Of a DNA stretch of 64,000 nucleotides, positions 9,063 to 17,353 are shown in pieces; the stretch's first letter is position 1, and every line of letters begins with the position of its first letter. Under the pieces are notes generated by a model. The model searched no databases. It was not told where the DNA came from and was given only the letters and a program-made list of their open reading frames with translations. The position numbers were made by a program, and so were the translations under genes. The stretch covers positions 1-64,000 of the forward strand of contig NZ_JARXWB010000034.1 of the NCBI RefSeq assembly GCF_029892425.1, written 5' to 3'. The stretch comes from Bradyrhizobium sp. BR13661 (GTDB lineage: Bacteria > Pseudomonadota > Alphaproteobacteria > Rhizobiales > Xanthobacteraceae).

Positions 9063-9949
9063 CACTTGTGGATCAGCGTTCCCGTGCCCGTGTTGGTGAA
9101 GAGCTCGAGCAGCACCGCGTGCTGCATCTTGCCGTCGATGATGACGACGCCCTCGACGCCCTGTTCGAGCGCGTAGATGCAGGTCTCGACCTTCGGGATC
9201 ATGCCGCCGGAAATGGTGCCGTCGGCGATCAGTTTTCGCGCGTCTTTCACCGACAACTGCGGGATCAGCTTCTTCGACTTGTCGAGCACGCCAGGCACGT
9301 CGGTGAGCAGCAAGAGGCGTTTTGCTTTTAGCGCGCCGGCGACGGCGCCTGCAAAGGTGTCGGCGTTGACGTTGAGCGTCTGGCCTTCCTTCGAGGTCGC
9401 GAGCGGCGCCAGCACCGGGATCAGCTCGTAGCCGATCAGCTGGTTGAGCAGCGTGAGATCGACCTTTTCGGGGTCGCCGACGAAGCCGAGATCGACCGCC
9501 TTTTCGATATGCGAGTCCGGATCGATGATGGTGCGCGTCGTCTTCGATGCCTTCACCATGTTGGCGTCCTTGCCGGACAAGCCCACGGCCTTGCCGCCGG
9601 CCTCGTTGATATAGCCGACGATCTGCTTGTTGACGGAGCCGGCAAGCACCATCTCGACGATCTCGATGGTCGCTGCGTCGGTGATGCGCAGACCGGCTGC
9701 GAATTCCGAGGCGATGCCGAGGCGCTTGAGCATGGTGGCGATCTGCGGCCCGCCGCCATGCACGACGACGGGATTGATTGCGGTCTGCTCGAGCAGCACG
9801 ATGTCGCGGGCAAAGTTCTTCGCGGTCTCCTCGTCGCCCATGGCATGGCCGCCATATTTGATGACGATGGTTTCTTCGTCGTACTGCTGCATGTGCGGCA
9901 GCGCTTCGGACAGGATGCGGGCCTGGTCGAGCGGGGAGATTTCGGTCAT
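9062..9949 (-). CDS. argB: Acetylglutamate kinase
   Basis: Phosphorylates N-acetylglutamate, the second step of arginine synthesis. The nucleotide and substrate motifs are visible: VIKYGGHAMGD (about residues 28-38), VVHGGGPQI (about 61-69), LSGKDANMVKA and GGMIPKVETCIYAL near the C-terminus. Length 295 aa is normal. The engB-DUF423 pair lies upstream on the same strand. Confidence 0.96.
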   Translation of the reverse strand: MTEISPLDQARILSEALPHMQQYDEETIVIKYGGHAMGDEETAKNFARDIVLLEQTAINPVVVHGGGPQIATMLKRLGIASEFAAGLRITDAATIEIVEMVLAGSVNKQIVGYINEAGGKAVGLSGKDANMVKASKTTRTIIDPDSHIEKAVDLGFVGDPEKVDLTLLNQLIGYELIPVLAPLATSKEGQTLNVNADTFAGAVAGALKAKRLLLLTDVPGVLDKSKKLIPQLSVKDARKLIADGTISGGMIPKVETCIYALEQGVEGVVIIDGKMQHAVLLELFTNTGTGTLIHK

Positions 9950-10034
9950 GTCGAGGTCTCGCTGGCGGGACTAACGCGGCCTGCGTTCTATCTGATTGGC
10001 GGGCGAGGCGCAAAGTGTGACTGGCATGCCGCCG

Positions 10035-10403
10035 CTAGGGATTAGCGCGCGCCGCCACCACCGCTGCCAGCGTCACCGCCAGCCAGCTCGCAATCATCAG
10101 CGTGCCGCCTGAAGGTGCCGCCATCGGAAACAGCGAATGGCCGGCATATTGCCGCAAGGTGAGGTCGCCCGCGAACAGCGCGGCGCCGATCACGAAGCCG
10201 AATGCGGCGATCAGGCCAATTCCGCCATGCAGAAGGCCGCGCGCGAGCAAGGCGACCACCGCCAATATGGCAGTTGCATGAAACAGCAGCATGGCGCTCG
10301 CCGAGGCAAGCCGGCTGGCGTCCGCACCGTGAGCGGCGGCCGCGGCCAGCGCCACGCCGGCGGCGCCCATCAAACCGGCAAGGGCAATCAGCGGGCGAAG
10401 CAT
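10035..10403 (-). CDS. DUF423 small membrane protein
   Basis: A 122-residue, very hydrophobic protein with four predicted membrane segments. It has the DUF423 look: an AHGAD-like AAAHGADASRL stretch near residue 25 and GDLTLRQYAG with SLFPMAAPSGG near the end. The function is unknown. I use the ATG at 10403, which shares one base with the engB stop; a GTG one codon upstream is possible. Confidence 0.8.
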   Translation of the reverse strand: MLRPLIALAGLMGAAGVALAAAAAHGADASRLASASAMLLFHATAILAVVALLARGLLHGGIGLIAAFGFVIGAALFAGDLTLRQYAGHSLFPMAAPSGGTLMIASWLAVTLAAVVAARANP

Positions 10404-11056
10404 CACTTGGTCCGCTCCTCCAGGAGTTTCGCCATGGCAGCACGCAATTCAGCCATTCCGGAGGAGTTGCGCGAGGAGGTCGCGATCACGTTCGGGAACG
10501 CGGCCGGATGTTTGGCGAGCGAGGCTTCCGTCGCGGCGATGCAGGACGCCAGTTCGGAGGCCTTCACCTGGTCAGCCTTGGTCAGCACGACCTGGTAGCT
10601 GACCGCCGAGCGATCGAGCGTCTTCAGGACTTCGAGATCGACATCCTTCAGGCCGTGCCGCGCGTCGATCAGCACGTAGACGCGCGCGAGCGAGGCGCGG
10701 CCCAGCAGGAATGTGTGGATCAGCTCGGTCCAGGACGCGACCTGGCTCTTGGGCGCCTTGGCGTAGCCGTAGCCGGGCATATCGACGAGGCGCAGGTCCG
10801 TCTTGCCGGGCACCTCGAAGAAGATCAGCTCCTGGGTGCGGCCCGGCGTATGCGAGGTGCGCGCCAGTGCGTTACGCCCCGTCAGCGCGTTGATCAGGCT
10901 CGATTTGCCGACATTGGAGCGGCCGGCAAAGGCGATCTCCAGCCCCGCCATCGGCGGCAGCGTCTGGATCGAGGGCGATGCCCAGATGAACTGCCAGTCG
11001 CGCGCGAACAGCTTTCGCCCGGCCTCGATCAGCTTCGCATCTTTGTCGTCGGTCAT
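10403..11056 (-). CDS. engB: Ribosome biogenesis GTP-binding protein YsxC/EngB
   Basis: Essential small GTPase of late large-subunit assembly. It has G1 GRSNVGKSSLIN (about residues 47-58), G3 VDMPGYG (about 92-98), G4 LTKAD (about 147-151) and G5 near ATSS. Length 217 aa is normal. It is followed by DUF423 and argB, and lies upstream-convergent with nothing else: yidC ends just beyond a family A palindrome. The engB/yidC neighbourhood is common in Rhizobiales. Confidence 0.95.
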   Translation of the reverse strand: MTDDKDAKLIEAGRKLFARDWQFIWASPSIQTLPPMAGLEIAFAGRSNVGKSSLINALTGRNALARTSHTPGRTQELIFFEVPGKTDLRLVDMPGYGYAKAPKSQVASWTELIHTFLLGRASLARVYVLIDARHGLKDVDLEVLKTLDRSAVSYQVVLTKADQVKASELASCIAATEASLAKHPAAFPNVIATSSRNSSGMAELRAAMAKLLEERTK

Positions 11057-11073
11057 GCGAAGATCTCACCTTT

Positions 11074-11162
11074 CGTCATGGCCGGGCTTGTCCCGGCCAT
11101 CCACGTTGGTCTGCACGGTACGTTCCAAAACGTGGATGCCCGGGACAAGCCCGGGCATGACG
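11074..11162. repeat. Intergenic palindromic repeat, family A copy 2
   Basis: An 89-base inverted repeat between yidC and engB. Its arms match those of the copy at 3936-4025, while the loop differs. It is the second copy of the same dispersed element in this window. Confidence 0.85.
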
Positions 11163-11198
11163 ATGTGGAGGCATTTGCGCCTGGTTACGCCGGAAAAG

Positions 11199-13046
11199 CT
11201 ACGTCGCCTTCCGTGCGAACGTCGCCTTGAGATTGTCGAACAACTCCACCTTCACGCCGTTGCGGCGCATGATGAAGCTCTGCTGGAGCACCGAGAGCGT
11301 GTTGTTCCAGGCCCAGTAGATCACGAGGCCGGCCGGGAAGCCTGCCAGCATGAAGGTGAAGATCAGCGGCATCCAGTTGAAGATGATCTGCTGCGTCGGA
11401 TCCGGCGGCGTCGGGTTCAGCTTCATCTGGAACCACATCGTGATGCCCATGATGATCGGCCAGATGCCGAGCGCGAGATAATGGCCGAACACCGGCAGCG
11501 TGGTCGGATCGAACGGGATCAGGCCGAACAAGGTGAAGAGGTTGGTCGGATCGGGCGCGGAGAGGTCCTTGATCCAGCCGAAGAACGGCGCGTGCCGCAT
11601 TTCGATGGTGACGAACAGCACCTTGTACAGCGAGAAGAACACCGGGATCTGGATCACCACGGGAAGACAGCCGGCGACCGGATTGATCTTCTCCTTGCGG
11701 TAGATCTCCATCATCTCCTGCTGCTGCTTCACCTTGTCGTCGGGATAGCGCTCCTTGAGCGCCGCAAGCTGCGGCTGGACCGACTTCATCTTCGCCATCG
11801 AGGCGTAGGATTTGTTCGCCAGCGGGAAGAACAACAGCTTCACGATCACGGTCACGAGCAGGATCGAGATGCCGAAATTGCCGAAGAAGCGGTAGAAGAA
11901 GTCGAGGCCGAGGAACATCGGCTTGGTGATGAAGTAGAACCAGCCCCAGTCGATCAAGAGATCGAAATGGTTCAGCCCGAGCTCCTTGTTGTAGCCGCCG
12001 AGCCCTGCGAACGGGAACACGCCGACGACGCCGGCTTCCTTGGCGCCCGCGAACAGCCGCGCGTTTGCGGTTGCCGTGCCGCCGATCGCGACGGTGACGG
12101 GGTCGAGCAGATAGTCGGTCTGGTAGGTGTGGACGTTGCCGGTGAGGTTCGAGGAGAACCGCGCCTGAAGCTGCGCACTGGTGTCGGGCAGCAGCGCCGA
12201 GGCCCAGTATTTGTCGGTCATGCCGAGCCAGCCATTGGTGGCCTTGAAGCTCACCGACTTGGCTTCGTCGATCTTCTTGTAGGCATATTCCTGCAGGCCA
12301 TCGAGATAGCCGATCAGGCCTTCATGAAGGATGTAATAGCCGGAGACCTGCGGTGTGCCGTGGCGCGAGATCAGCGCGAACGGATAGAGCGTGACAGGCG
12401 AATTGCCGACATTGCTCACGTCGTCCTTGATGGTGAAGAGATAATGGTCGTCGACCGAGATGGTGCGGCTGAAGGTGAGGCCATCGCCGTTGTCCCATTT
12501 CAGCTTCACCGGCGTCGTCGGCGTCAGGCTGCCGCTGCCGTCCTGCTGCCAGATGGTCTGCGCATCAGGCATCTTCGACGTCACGCCCGTCGCAGCAACC
12601 CAGCCGAACTCGGCGTAATAGGGTTCAGCCGTGCCCGAAGGCGAATAGAGAATGATCGGCGGCGATTTCGGGTCGACTGTCTCGCGGAATTGCAGCAGCG
12701 CGAGGTCGTCGATACGGCCGCCCTTCAGCGCGATGCTGCCGGCGAGGCGCGGCGTCTCGATCTTGACGCGCGGGCTTGCGGCAATCGCGCTGTCGCGGCT
12801 GACGGTCGGCTGGGCCTGCTGGTTCGCGCCCGGCGCGGCGGTGGGGGTTGTCGTGCCAGCCTGCGGCGTTGCGGCGCCCGGCGTTGCGGACGCCGTCGGC
12901 TGCGGATTGGTCTTCTGCAGCTCGGCCTGTGCCTGCTGCTGGGCCCGCTGCTTCTCCATCGCCGGCACGTTGTAGAAGTACTGCCAGGCGATCAGCACCA
13001 GGCCGGACAGAATGACGGCGAGGATGGTATTGCGATTGTCAGTCAT
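11199..13046 (-). CDS. yidC: Membrane protein insertase YidC
   Basis: Inserts proteins into the inner membrane with or without Sec. An N-terminal transmembrane segment (TILAVILSGLVLIAWQYFYN trimmed: LAVILSGLVLIAWQYF) precedes a Gln/Ala/Thr-rich linker (about residues 35-90), a large periplasmic beta domain (about 90-360), and the conserved five-TM insertase core (about 370-590) with KMKSVQPQL and NPVAGCLPVVIQIPVF. Length 615 aa is normal for alphaproteobacteria. I start at the ATG at 13046; a GTG one codon upstream also exists. Confidence 0.95.
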   Translation of the reverse strand: MTDNRNTILAVILSGLVLIAWQYFYNVPAMEKQRAQQQAQAELQKTNPQPTASATPGAATPQAGTTTPTAAPGANQQAQPTVSRDSAIAASPRVKIETPRLAGSIALKGGRIDDLALLQFRETVDPKSPPIILYSPSGTAEPYYAEFGWVAATGVTSKMPDAQTIWQQDGSGSLTPTTPVKLKWDNGDGLTFSRTISVDDHYLFTIKDDVSNVGNSPVTLYPFALISRHGTPQVSGYYILHEGLIGYLDGLQEYAYKKIDEAKSVSFKATNGWLGMTDKYWASALLPDTSAQLQARFSSNLTGNVHTYQTDYLLDPVTVAIGGTATANARLFAGAKEAGVVGVFPFAGLGGYNKELGLNHFDLLIDWGWFYFITKPMFLGLDFFYRFFGNFGISILLVTVIVKLLFFPLANKSYASMAKMKSVQPQLAALKERYPDDKVKQQQEMMEIYRKEKINPVAGCLPVVIQIPVFFSLYKVLFVTIEMRHAPFFGWIKDLSAPDPTNLFTLFGLIPFDPTTLPVFGHYLALGIWPIIMGITMWFQMKLNPTPPDPTQQIIFNWMPLIFTFMLAGFPAGLVIYWAWNNTLSVLQQSFIMRRNGVKVELFDNLKATFARKAT

Positions 13047-13062
13047 CACTGGGGTCTCGTCA

Positions 13063-13452
13063 TCAATCCGGTTTGCGGCTGGCGGCGGGCGCGGGCCTTG
13101 GTTCTGGCTTCGGCCCGCGTCCCTTCACCTGCCGCGGGGGCTTCGTGAACGCTATGCGCAGATCGTCGAGCATGGTGGCGAAGTCGCGCGAGAGCGCGTC
13201 CCTGCGGCCAACCAGCACGTAATCATGATGGGGTTGCATCGATACCGGATCGAGCCGCTTCACCAATTCGCGAAGCCGGCGCCGGATGCGATTGCGCTCG
13301 GGGGCGTTGCCGTTCTTCTTGGTAACGGTGAAGCCGATCCTGACAGGGCCAGAGTCGTCACGATTGCGGCTTTGCAGGACGAACGCGGGACTATTCACCC
13401 GCGCGCCATTGGCAACGGCGAGGAAATCCGCTCGCTGCCTCAGCCGATCCAT
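13063..13452 (-). CDS. rnpA: Ribonuclease P protein component
   Basis: Basic protein subunit of RNase P, which matures tRNA 5' ends. It has the family core RIGFTVTKKNGNAPERNRIRRRL (key residues K-K, N, R-N-R-I-R-R-R-L; about residues 38-60) and ends with a Pro/Arg-rich tail. Length is 129 aa. It lies between rpmH and yidC, the standard bacterial order. Confidence 0.95.
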   Translation of the reverse strand: MDRLRQRADFLAVANGARVNSPAFVLQSRNRDDSGPVRIGFTVTKKNGNAPERNRIRRRLRELVKRLDPVSMQPHHDYVLVGRRDALSRDFATMLDDLRIAFTKPPRQVKGRGPKPEPRPAPAASRKPD

Positions 13453-13483
13453 GATGAGATCCCAGTAAAGGGGCCAGTCCGGC

Positions 13484-13618
13484 TCAGGCGCTCAGACGCT
13501 TGCGGCCGCGGGCGCGGCGGGCGGCGAGGACCTTGCGGCCGCCGGCCGTGGCGAGACGAGCACGGAAGCCGTGACGGCGCTTGCGCACCAGTTTGCTGGG
13601 TTGATAAGTCCGCTTCAC
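13484..13618 (-). CDS. rpmH: 50S ribosomal protein L34
   Basis: A 44-residue, highly basic protein: KRTYQPSKLVRKRRHGFRAR then GRKVLAARRARGRKRLSA. It starts with GTG at 13618; translation further upstream gives non-family sequence. This length and the rpmH-rnpA-yidC order are standard. A good sigma70 promoter lies about 140 bases upstream. Confidence 0.97.
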   Translation of the reverse strand: MKRTYQPSKLVRKRRHGFRARLATAGGRKVLAARRARGRKRLSA

Positions 13619-13759
13619 GGGTTTTTCTCCGCTGACCGGGCAATTTGCCTGTAGAATTGATGATAAAGTCCGGAAGATGCGGCCCAAAACGGGCCGTTTC
13701 CGGCCCCAGAAGAGCCGCTCCCGGTGTCGCACCGGGTCATCGCGGACAATTTGGCCGGC

Positions 13760-13787
13760 TTATAAGCGAGCGTCTTGTTTTCGTCAA
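13760..13787 (-). promoter_or_regulatory. Sigma70-type promoter of rpmH-rnpA-yidC
   Basis: On the minus strand TTGACG (-35, 13787-13782) and TTATAA (-10, 13765-13760) are spaced by 16 bases and point toward rpmH, giving a leader of about 130 bases. The 363-base gap 13619-13981 also holds an 8-bp inverted pair ATATCGCT/AGCGATAT near 13815-13866. I see no gene in it. Confidence 0.6.
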
Positions 13788-13981
13788 CGCCGCAGGACCG
13801 CACAGTTCCGGTGAATATCGCTGTTTCCTTGGGGTTTTTAACCCTTGAGGTGGCGAATAGCGATATCAGCGCATACATCCCACCTTGGCAGATTAGCGAT
13901 CCGTAATTTGACCGGTCCCCGGGGCGGGTCGCATCCTCCATCCCGTCGTGCTCTATCAGAAGGCCAGCAGGGGCGAATTCC

Positions 13982-15499
13982 GTGGTAGCGACAGACCTCC
14001 AGCAGCCGACGCAGGATCAGGATATGGATCCGGATCGGCCAGAGGACCAGCCGGTGACGCGGTCCCGTGGACCGGGTGGGCTCGGCCTGTCCGGCAAGCT
14101 GCTGCTACTGACCGTCCCCCTGGTCATGATCGCGGCTGTCCTGCTCTATGTGCCCGCGATCGCGAACTTCTGGGTCAACCGGCTCAATGACCGCGTCGCC
14201 GCGGCCAACACGGCGGCGCTGGTGCTCGATGCGGCACCGCTCGGCATGGTGCCGGATTCGCTGTCGCGCCAGATCCTGAAAAGCATCAATGCGCGCGCGG
14301 TCGCGATCAAGATGGGCCAGCAGCGCCGCTTGCTCGCCAGCGACAATCTGCCTGCCACGATCGAGCACGACGTCGATCTGCGCGACATGACGGTGTGGCA
14401 GGCCATCACCGGCTCGTTCCAGATGATGCTGGAGACGGGCAACCAGCCGATCCGCATCGTCGGCCCGGGCGTCGGCAGCGCCCAGTTTGTCGAGATCGTC
14501 ACCGACGAATTGCCGCTGCGGCAGTCGATGTATCGCTTCTCCCGTAACGTCGTGGTGGTCGCGCTGATCATCGGCGTCTTGACCGCGGGCCTCGTCTATC
14601 TCGCCCTGCATTATCTCTTCGTGCGGCCGATGCGGCGTCTGACCGCGAGCCTGGTCGGCTTCCACGAGAATCCGGAAAGCTCGGCGCGGATCATCGTGCC
14701 GAGCCAGCGCAGCGACGAAATCGGCGTCGCCGAGCGCGAATTGTCGGACATGCAGCGCGACCTGATGTCGATGCTGCACCAGAAGAGCCGGCTTGCCGCG
14801 CTGGGTCTCGCCGTCTCCAAGATCAACCACGACTTGCGCAACCTGCTCGCCTCGGCACAACTGCTCTCGGACCAGCTTGCCAGCGTGCCCGACCCCAGGG
14901 TGCAGCGTTTCGCGCCGAAGCTGGTGCGCTCGCTCGAGCGCGCCATCGCGTTCTGCCAGTCGACGCTGTCCTACGGCCGCGCGCAGGAGGCCGCGCCGGA
15001 CCGCCGGATGATATTGATCGAGCCCGTCGTGCTCGAGGTGCGCGAGACCGCGGGCCTCGCCAACGACGCCACGATTGCCTGGGTCGCCGCGATCGAGCGC
15101 GGCCTCGCGGTCGATGCCGATCCCGACCAGCTGTTTCGCGTGCTGCTCAACCTGGTGCGCAACGCCGCCCAGGCGCTGGAGACCCACGCCTCCGGCGACG
15201 GCGGCCCGCTGCAGATCCGGATCACCGGGAAGCGCGAAGGCGCGGTCGCGATTCTGGAGGTCTCCGACACCGGCCCCGGCGTGCCCGAGAGGACCCGGGC
15301 GCGTCTGTTCGAGGCGTTCCAGACCTCCGGCCGTCCCGGGGGCAGCGGGCTTGGCCTTGCCATCGCGGCCGAACTGGTCCGCGCCCATGGCGGCGAGATC
15401 CACCTGGTCGAAGGCACCATCGGCGCCACCTTCCGGATCGTCATCCCGGATCGCCCGGTGGAACTCCTCTCCATCCGCAACGAGCGGCAGCGGGCGTAA
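13982..15499 (+). CDS. Membrane sensor histidine kinase
   Basis: A 505-residue two-component sensor. TM1 is at about residues 38-60, a periplasmic region follows to about 185, and TM2 is at about 188-212. After that come a HAMP-like segment (VRPMRRLTASLVGF), a DHp helix with the phospho-His in SKINHDLRNLLAS (about 281-293), and an ATPase domain with N box NLVRNAAQALE, G1 SDTGPGVP and G2 GGSGLGLAIA. I use the GTG at 13982; an ATG at 14024 is an alternative. No response regulator is next to it, so it looks like an orphan kinase. Confidence 0.85.
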   Translation: MVATDLQQPTQDQDMDPDRPEDQPVTRSRGPGGLGLSGKLLLLTVPLVMIAAVLLYVPAIANFWVNRLNDRVAAANTAALVLDAAPLGMVPDSLSRQILKSINARAVAIKMGQQRRLLASDNLPATIEHDVDLRDMTVWQAITGSFQMMLETGNQPIRIVGPGVGSAQFVEIVTDELPLRQSMYRFSRNVVVVALIIGVLTAGLVYLALHYLFVRPMRRLTASLVGFHENPESSARIIVPSQRSDEIGVAERELSDMQRDLMSMLHQKSRLAALGLAVSKINHDLRNLLASAQLLSDQLASVPDPRVQRFAPKLVRSLERAIAFCQSTLSYGRAQEAAPDRRMILIEPVVLEVRETAGLANDATIAWVAAIERGLAVDADPDQLFRVLLNLVRNAAQALETHASGDGGPLQIRITGKREGAVAILEVSDTGPGVPERTRARLFEAFQTSGRPGGSGLGLAIAAELVRAHGGEIHLVEGTIGATFRIVIPDRPVELLSIRNERQRA

Positions 15500-15537
15500 T
15501 AGGCCAAAGGACGAGTACCGCTCCACGTCAATGCTCT

Positions 15538-15579
15538 CGTCATTCCGGGCTCGCCGCTTCGGGTCGCCCCGGAATGACG
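15538..15579. repeat. Palindrome/terminator after the kinase gene
   Basis: CGTCATTCCGGG and its complement (CCCGGAATGACG region) enclose a short loop, 39 bases after the kinase stop. It is both a member of the intergenic palindrome families and a plausible transcription stop. It has no clear T-run. Confidence 0.6.
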
Positions 15580-15725
15580 TTGGGGATGCAGAAATGCCCC
15601 AAAATACCGCTCAGGCAGACCTTGCCAACGCCGCCAAGAGCGGTTAGTCAGAGCGCTCTTTCGCACCCCTCCGGCGCTGTCCGGAGGCTGCGTGCGGGCT
15701 TAGGTCCGCACTTCTTGCGAAAAAC

Positions 15726-15802
15726 GCGCCCGTAGCTCAGCTGGATAGAGCATCAGACTACGAATCTGAGGGTCGGACGTTCGAATCGTTCCGGGCGCGC
15801 CA
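15726..15802 (+). tRNA. tRNA-Arg (anticodon ACG)
   Basis: A full 77-base cloverleaf. The acceptor stem pairs GCGCCCG (15726-15732) with CGGGCGC (15792-15798), followed by discriminator G and an encoded CCA. The anticodon stem-loop is CAGA-CT-ACG-AA-TCTG with the anticodon at 15760-15762, and the T loop is TTCGAAT. Core genes end just before it and nitrogen-fixation-linked genes begin after it, so it is a good candidate island attachment site. Confidence 0.95.
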
Positions 15803-15973
15803 TCTATCTATTTTCATTAAGTTTTTTGTCCAACCTCTGCGCGTGTGACCGTCAGGGCGCCTGCGGCGATCTCCATGCTCGGGGTCAACAGCAGACTCTT
15901 CGCTCCGCAGCAATGTTTTTAGTCGATCACCTCTGCCCTCCGTCGGCTCGCACACCGTCGAACAATGCAGGTG

Positions 15974-16201
15974 TCACTCAGGATATGCTTGCCGTTGCAA
16001 GTGCAGACGTTCTCGATATTGCGCGCAACGCGACGACCGCTCATCGAGAATCCGGCGTACCGATTGCGAGCATCGCCCGCACCTGACGGTGCATCCCAGG
16101 CAATCGTAGACCTGCGCCGCCGAAAGCAGCTCGTCGTCGGTTGCGACCACCGCGCCCCTGATGTCGTGATCGCTGATGATGTTGCAGGAGCAGACGATCA
16201 T
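15974..16201 (-). CDS. BFD-like [2Fe-2S] protein
   Basis: A 75-residue protein with the bacterioferritin-associated ferredoxin pattern: CSCN near the start (MIVCSCN) and CLGCTVRCGRC further on, which supplies C-x-C plus C-x2-C type ligands for a [2Fe-2S] cluster. It could move electrons or iron. I start it at the ATG at 16201, overlapping the upstream YqeB-like gene by four bases (ATGA). A similar domain is fused to the C-terminus of NifE in this window. It lies near fixR, so a role in nif metal supply is possible but unproven. The stretch 15803-15973 holds no gene I can support. Confidence 0.7.
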   Translation of the reverse strand: MIVCSCNIISDHDIRGAVVATDDELLSAAQVYDCLGCTVRCGRCSQSVRRILDERSSRCAQYRERLHLQRQAYPE

Positions 16202-17034
16202 GCCGGATTCCGTTGTGTCGTGCGTCGCGCCGCATGGAGCCTCACGGCGGCGACCGTCGCGCTTGCAATGGCGCGGCCGCGGTCGTCCGTTCCGGTCCAC
16301 TGGGCGTCGCGGCCGCGCGGATCGATCTCCACCAGCTTGACGCCGGCCGGCACCTCGCTCCCGTCGCGGACGATGCCGCGCAAAATGCCGTCGCGCGGCG
16401 CGAGCAGCGGAACGCCGGAGAGATGGCCGAGCACGAGATCCCGGTAGACGCGGGTACCGATCTCGACCGGCGTGTGCCAGCGTCCGGCGAATTGCGAATA
16501 GACGAAGCGCTCCGCGCCGACATCACCCAGCGCACTCGCGACGCCGTCGGCCGCATCGGTCCAGCGCGTGTCGGCCACGAGCCCGATCTTGCCGGGCCGA
16601 GTCTCCACCGCGACGTCGCAATTGAAGTTCGTCGAGAAGCCGGGGCCGAGCCCGATGGTCAGATGGGCAAGCCGTCGAAGGTCGGGGGTGATCCGGCGCT
16701 TCTGCAGGCGTGCGTCGATCAGAAGGTCGATGTGGCGGACCGGTAGCAAATCGAGCAGGCCGAGCCAGGTGACCATGACGTGCGGTGGCCGGCGCAGCGC
16801 CTGATAGACCTGCACGCCGCCATCGACGCGCTCGGCGACAATGTCCTCGATCTGCATGGTGTCCGTGAAGAGTGCATCGTGAAACGCCATCTTGCGTCGG
16901 ATCACCGGCGGATCCGGATCGTGCGACAGCACCACGCAATATCCGGCCCGCACGAGCTGGATGGCGACCGCGGATGCGATCTCGTTGGTGCCGAGGATGA
17001 CGGCGAAGAGTTGGTGGTCGTGCGGCTGGGGCAT
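16198..17034 (-). CDS. EF2563/YqeB-type molybdenum hydroxylase accessory-like protein
   Basis: A 278-residue protein with an N-terminal nucleotide-binding-like start (FAVILGTNEIASAVAIQLVRAG) and a body that resembles the EF2563 (YqeB) family. That family is linked to selenium-dependent molybdenum hydroxylases and is related to XdhC. The C-terminal part has a lipoyl-like hairpin (GILRGIVRDGSEVPAGVKLVEIDPRG). No molybdenum hydroxylase is nearby, so the role here is unclear; the Mo link fits a nitrogenase island. I start at the ATG at 17034. It overlaps the BFD-like gene and is divergent from fixR. Confidence 0.65.
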   Translation of the reverse strand: MPQPHDHQLFAVILGTNEIASAVAIQLVRAGYCVVLSHDPDPPVIRRKMAFHDALFTDTMQIEDIVAERVDGGVQVYQALRRPPHVMVTWLGLLDLLPVRHIDLLIDARLQKRRITPDLRRLAHLTIGLGPGFSTNFNCDVAVETRPGKIGLVADTRWTDAADGVASALGDVGAERFVYSQFAGRWHTPVEIGTRVYRDLVLGHLSGVPLLAPRDGILRGIVRDGSEVPAGVKLVEIDPRGRDAQWTGTDDRGRAIASATVAAVRLHAARRTTQRNPA

Positions 17035-17131
17035 CTGAAAACCACGTTTGCAGGGAAAGCGCAGCGAAGCGCGATCGAGCTTGCAACGGGAAGAGCAAGA
17101 GCCGGGCCATTTGGAACGGTTGAAAACTGAC

Positions 17132-17147
17132 TGCCAACTGTCGGCCA
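17132..17147 (-). promoter_or_regulatory. Possible sigma54 promoter for the YqeB-like/BFD-like pair
   Basis: On the minus strand TGGCCGACAGTTGGCA has GG-N10-GC, about 98 bases before the YqeB-like start, and the NifA-type site at 17228-17243 is 80 bases upstream of it. The -12 part (TGGCA for TTGCA) is off consensus, and GG-N10-GC alone can arise by chance. Confidence 0.3.
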
Positions 17148-17227
17148 ACATTAGGAAAGCAGAAACGCGCAGCGAAGGCGCCGCCTCGTTCGAAAGCGCA
17201 CGCGCGCATGTTGCAAACCCTGCAGCG

Positions 17228-17243
17228 TGTCGCGAAGCCGACA
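17228..17243. promoter_or_regulatory. NifA-type upstream activator site before fixR
   Basis: TGT-CGCGAAGCCG-ACA, an exact TGT-N10-ACA, lies inside a 6-bp-arm palindrome GTGTCG/CGACAC (17227-17244). It ends 38 bases before the fixR -24 element and would allow NifA autoactivation. Its symmetry and place mean it could also act on the divergent genes. Confidence 0.65.
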
Positions 17244-17281
17244 CAAGGCGGCGAAAATCTCAACGATTGGGCGGTCGCGCG

Positions 17282-17297
17282 TGGCCCAATTCCTGCA
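17282..17297 (+). promoter_or_regulatory. Sigma54 promoter of fixR-nifA
   Basis: TGGCCCAATTCCTGCA has the invariant GG-N10-GC and lies 57 bases before the fixR start. In B. japonicum the fixR-nifA operon is known to have a -24/-12 promoter plus an overlapping RegR-dependent one. I could not confirm a RegR box here. Confidence 0.6.
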
Positions 17298-17353
17298 AAC
17301 TTGGCCGCGTCGTCATTATACATGCGTCCGCTCGGACGCAGCGAGGAGCTTCC

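Noticed and set aside
9060..10013. Upstream extension of the DUF1036 gene through argB (671 codons in total)
   Set aside because: The extension is an Arg/His-rich shifted frame of argB. The signal peptide after the ATG at 9062 marks the real start.
15974..17034. Reading the YqeB-like and BFD-like genes as a classical XdhC plus nitrite-reductase-type pair
   Set aside because: No xanthine dehydrogenase or nitrite reductase subunits are present and the sequence fits EF2563/YqeB and BFD patterns better.
17248..17258. Possible RegR box before fixR (GCGGCGAAAAT)
   Set aside because: It matches only part of the published box and the second half does not fit. RegR control is known in B. japonicum but cannot be shown here.
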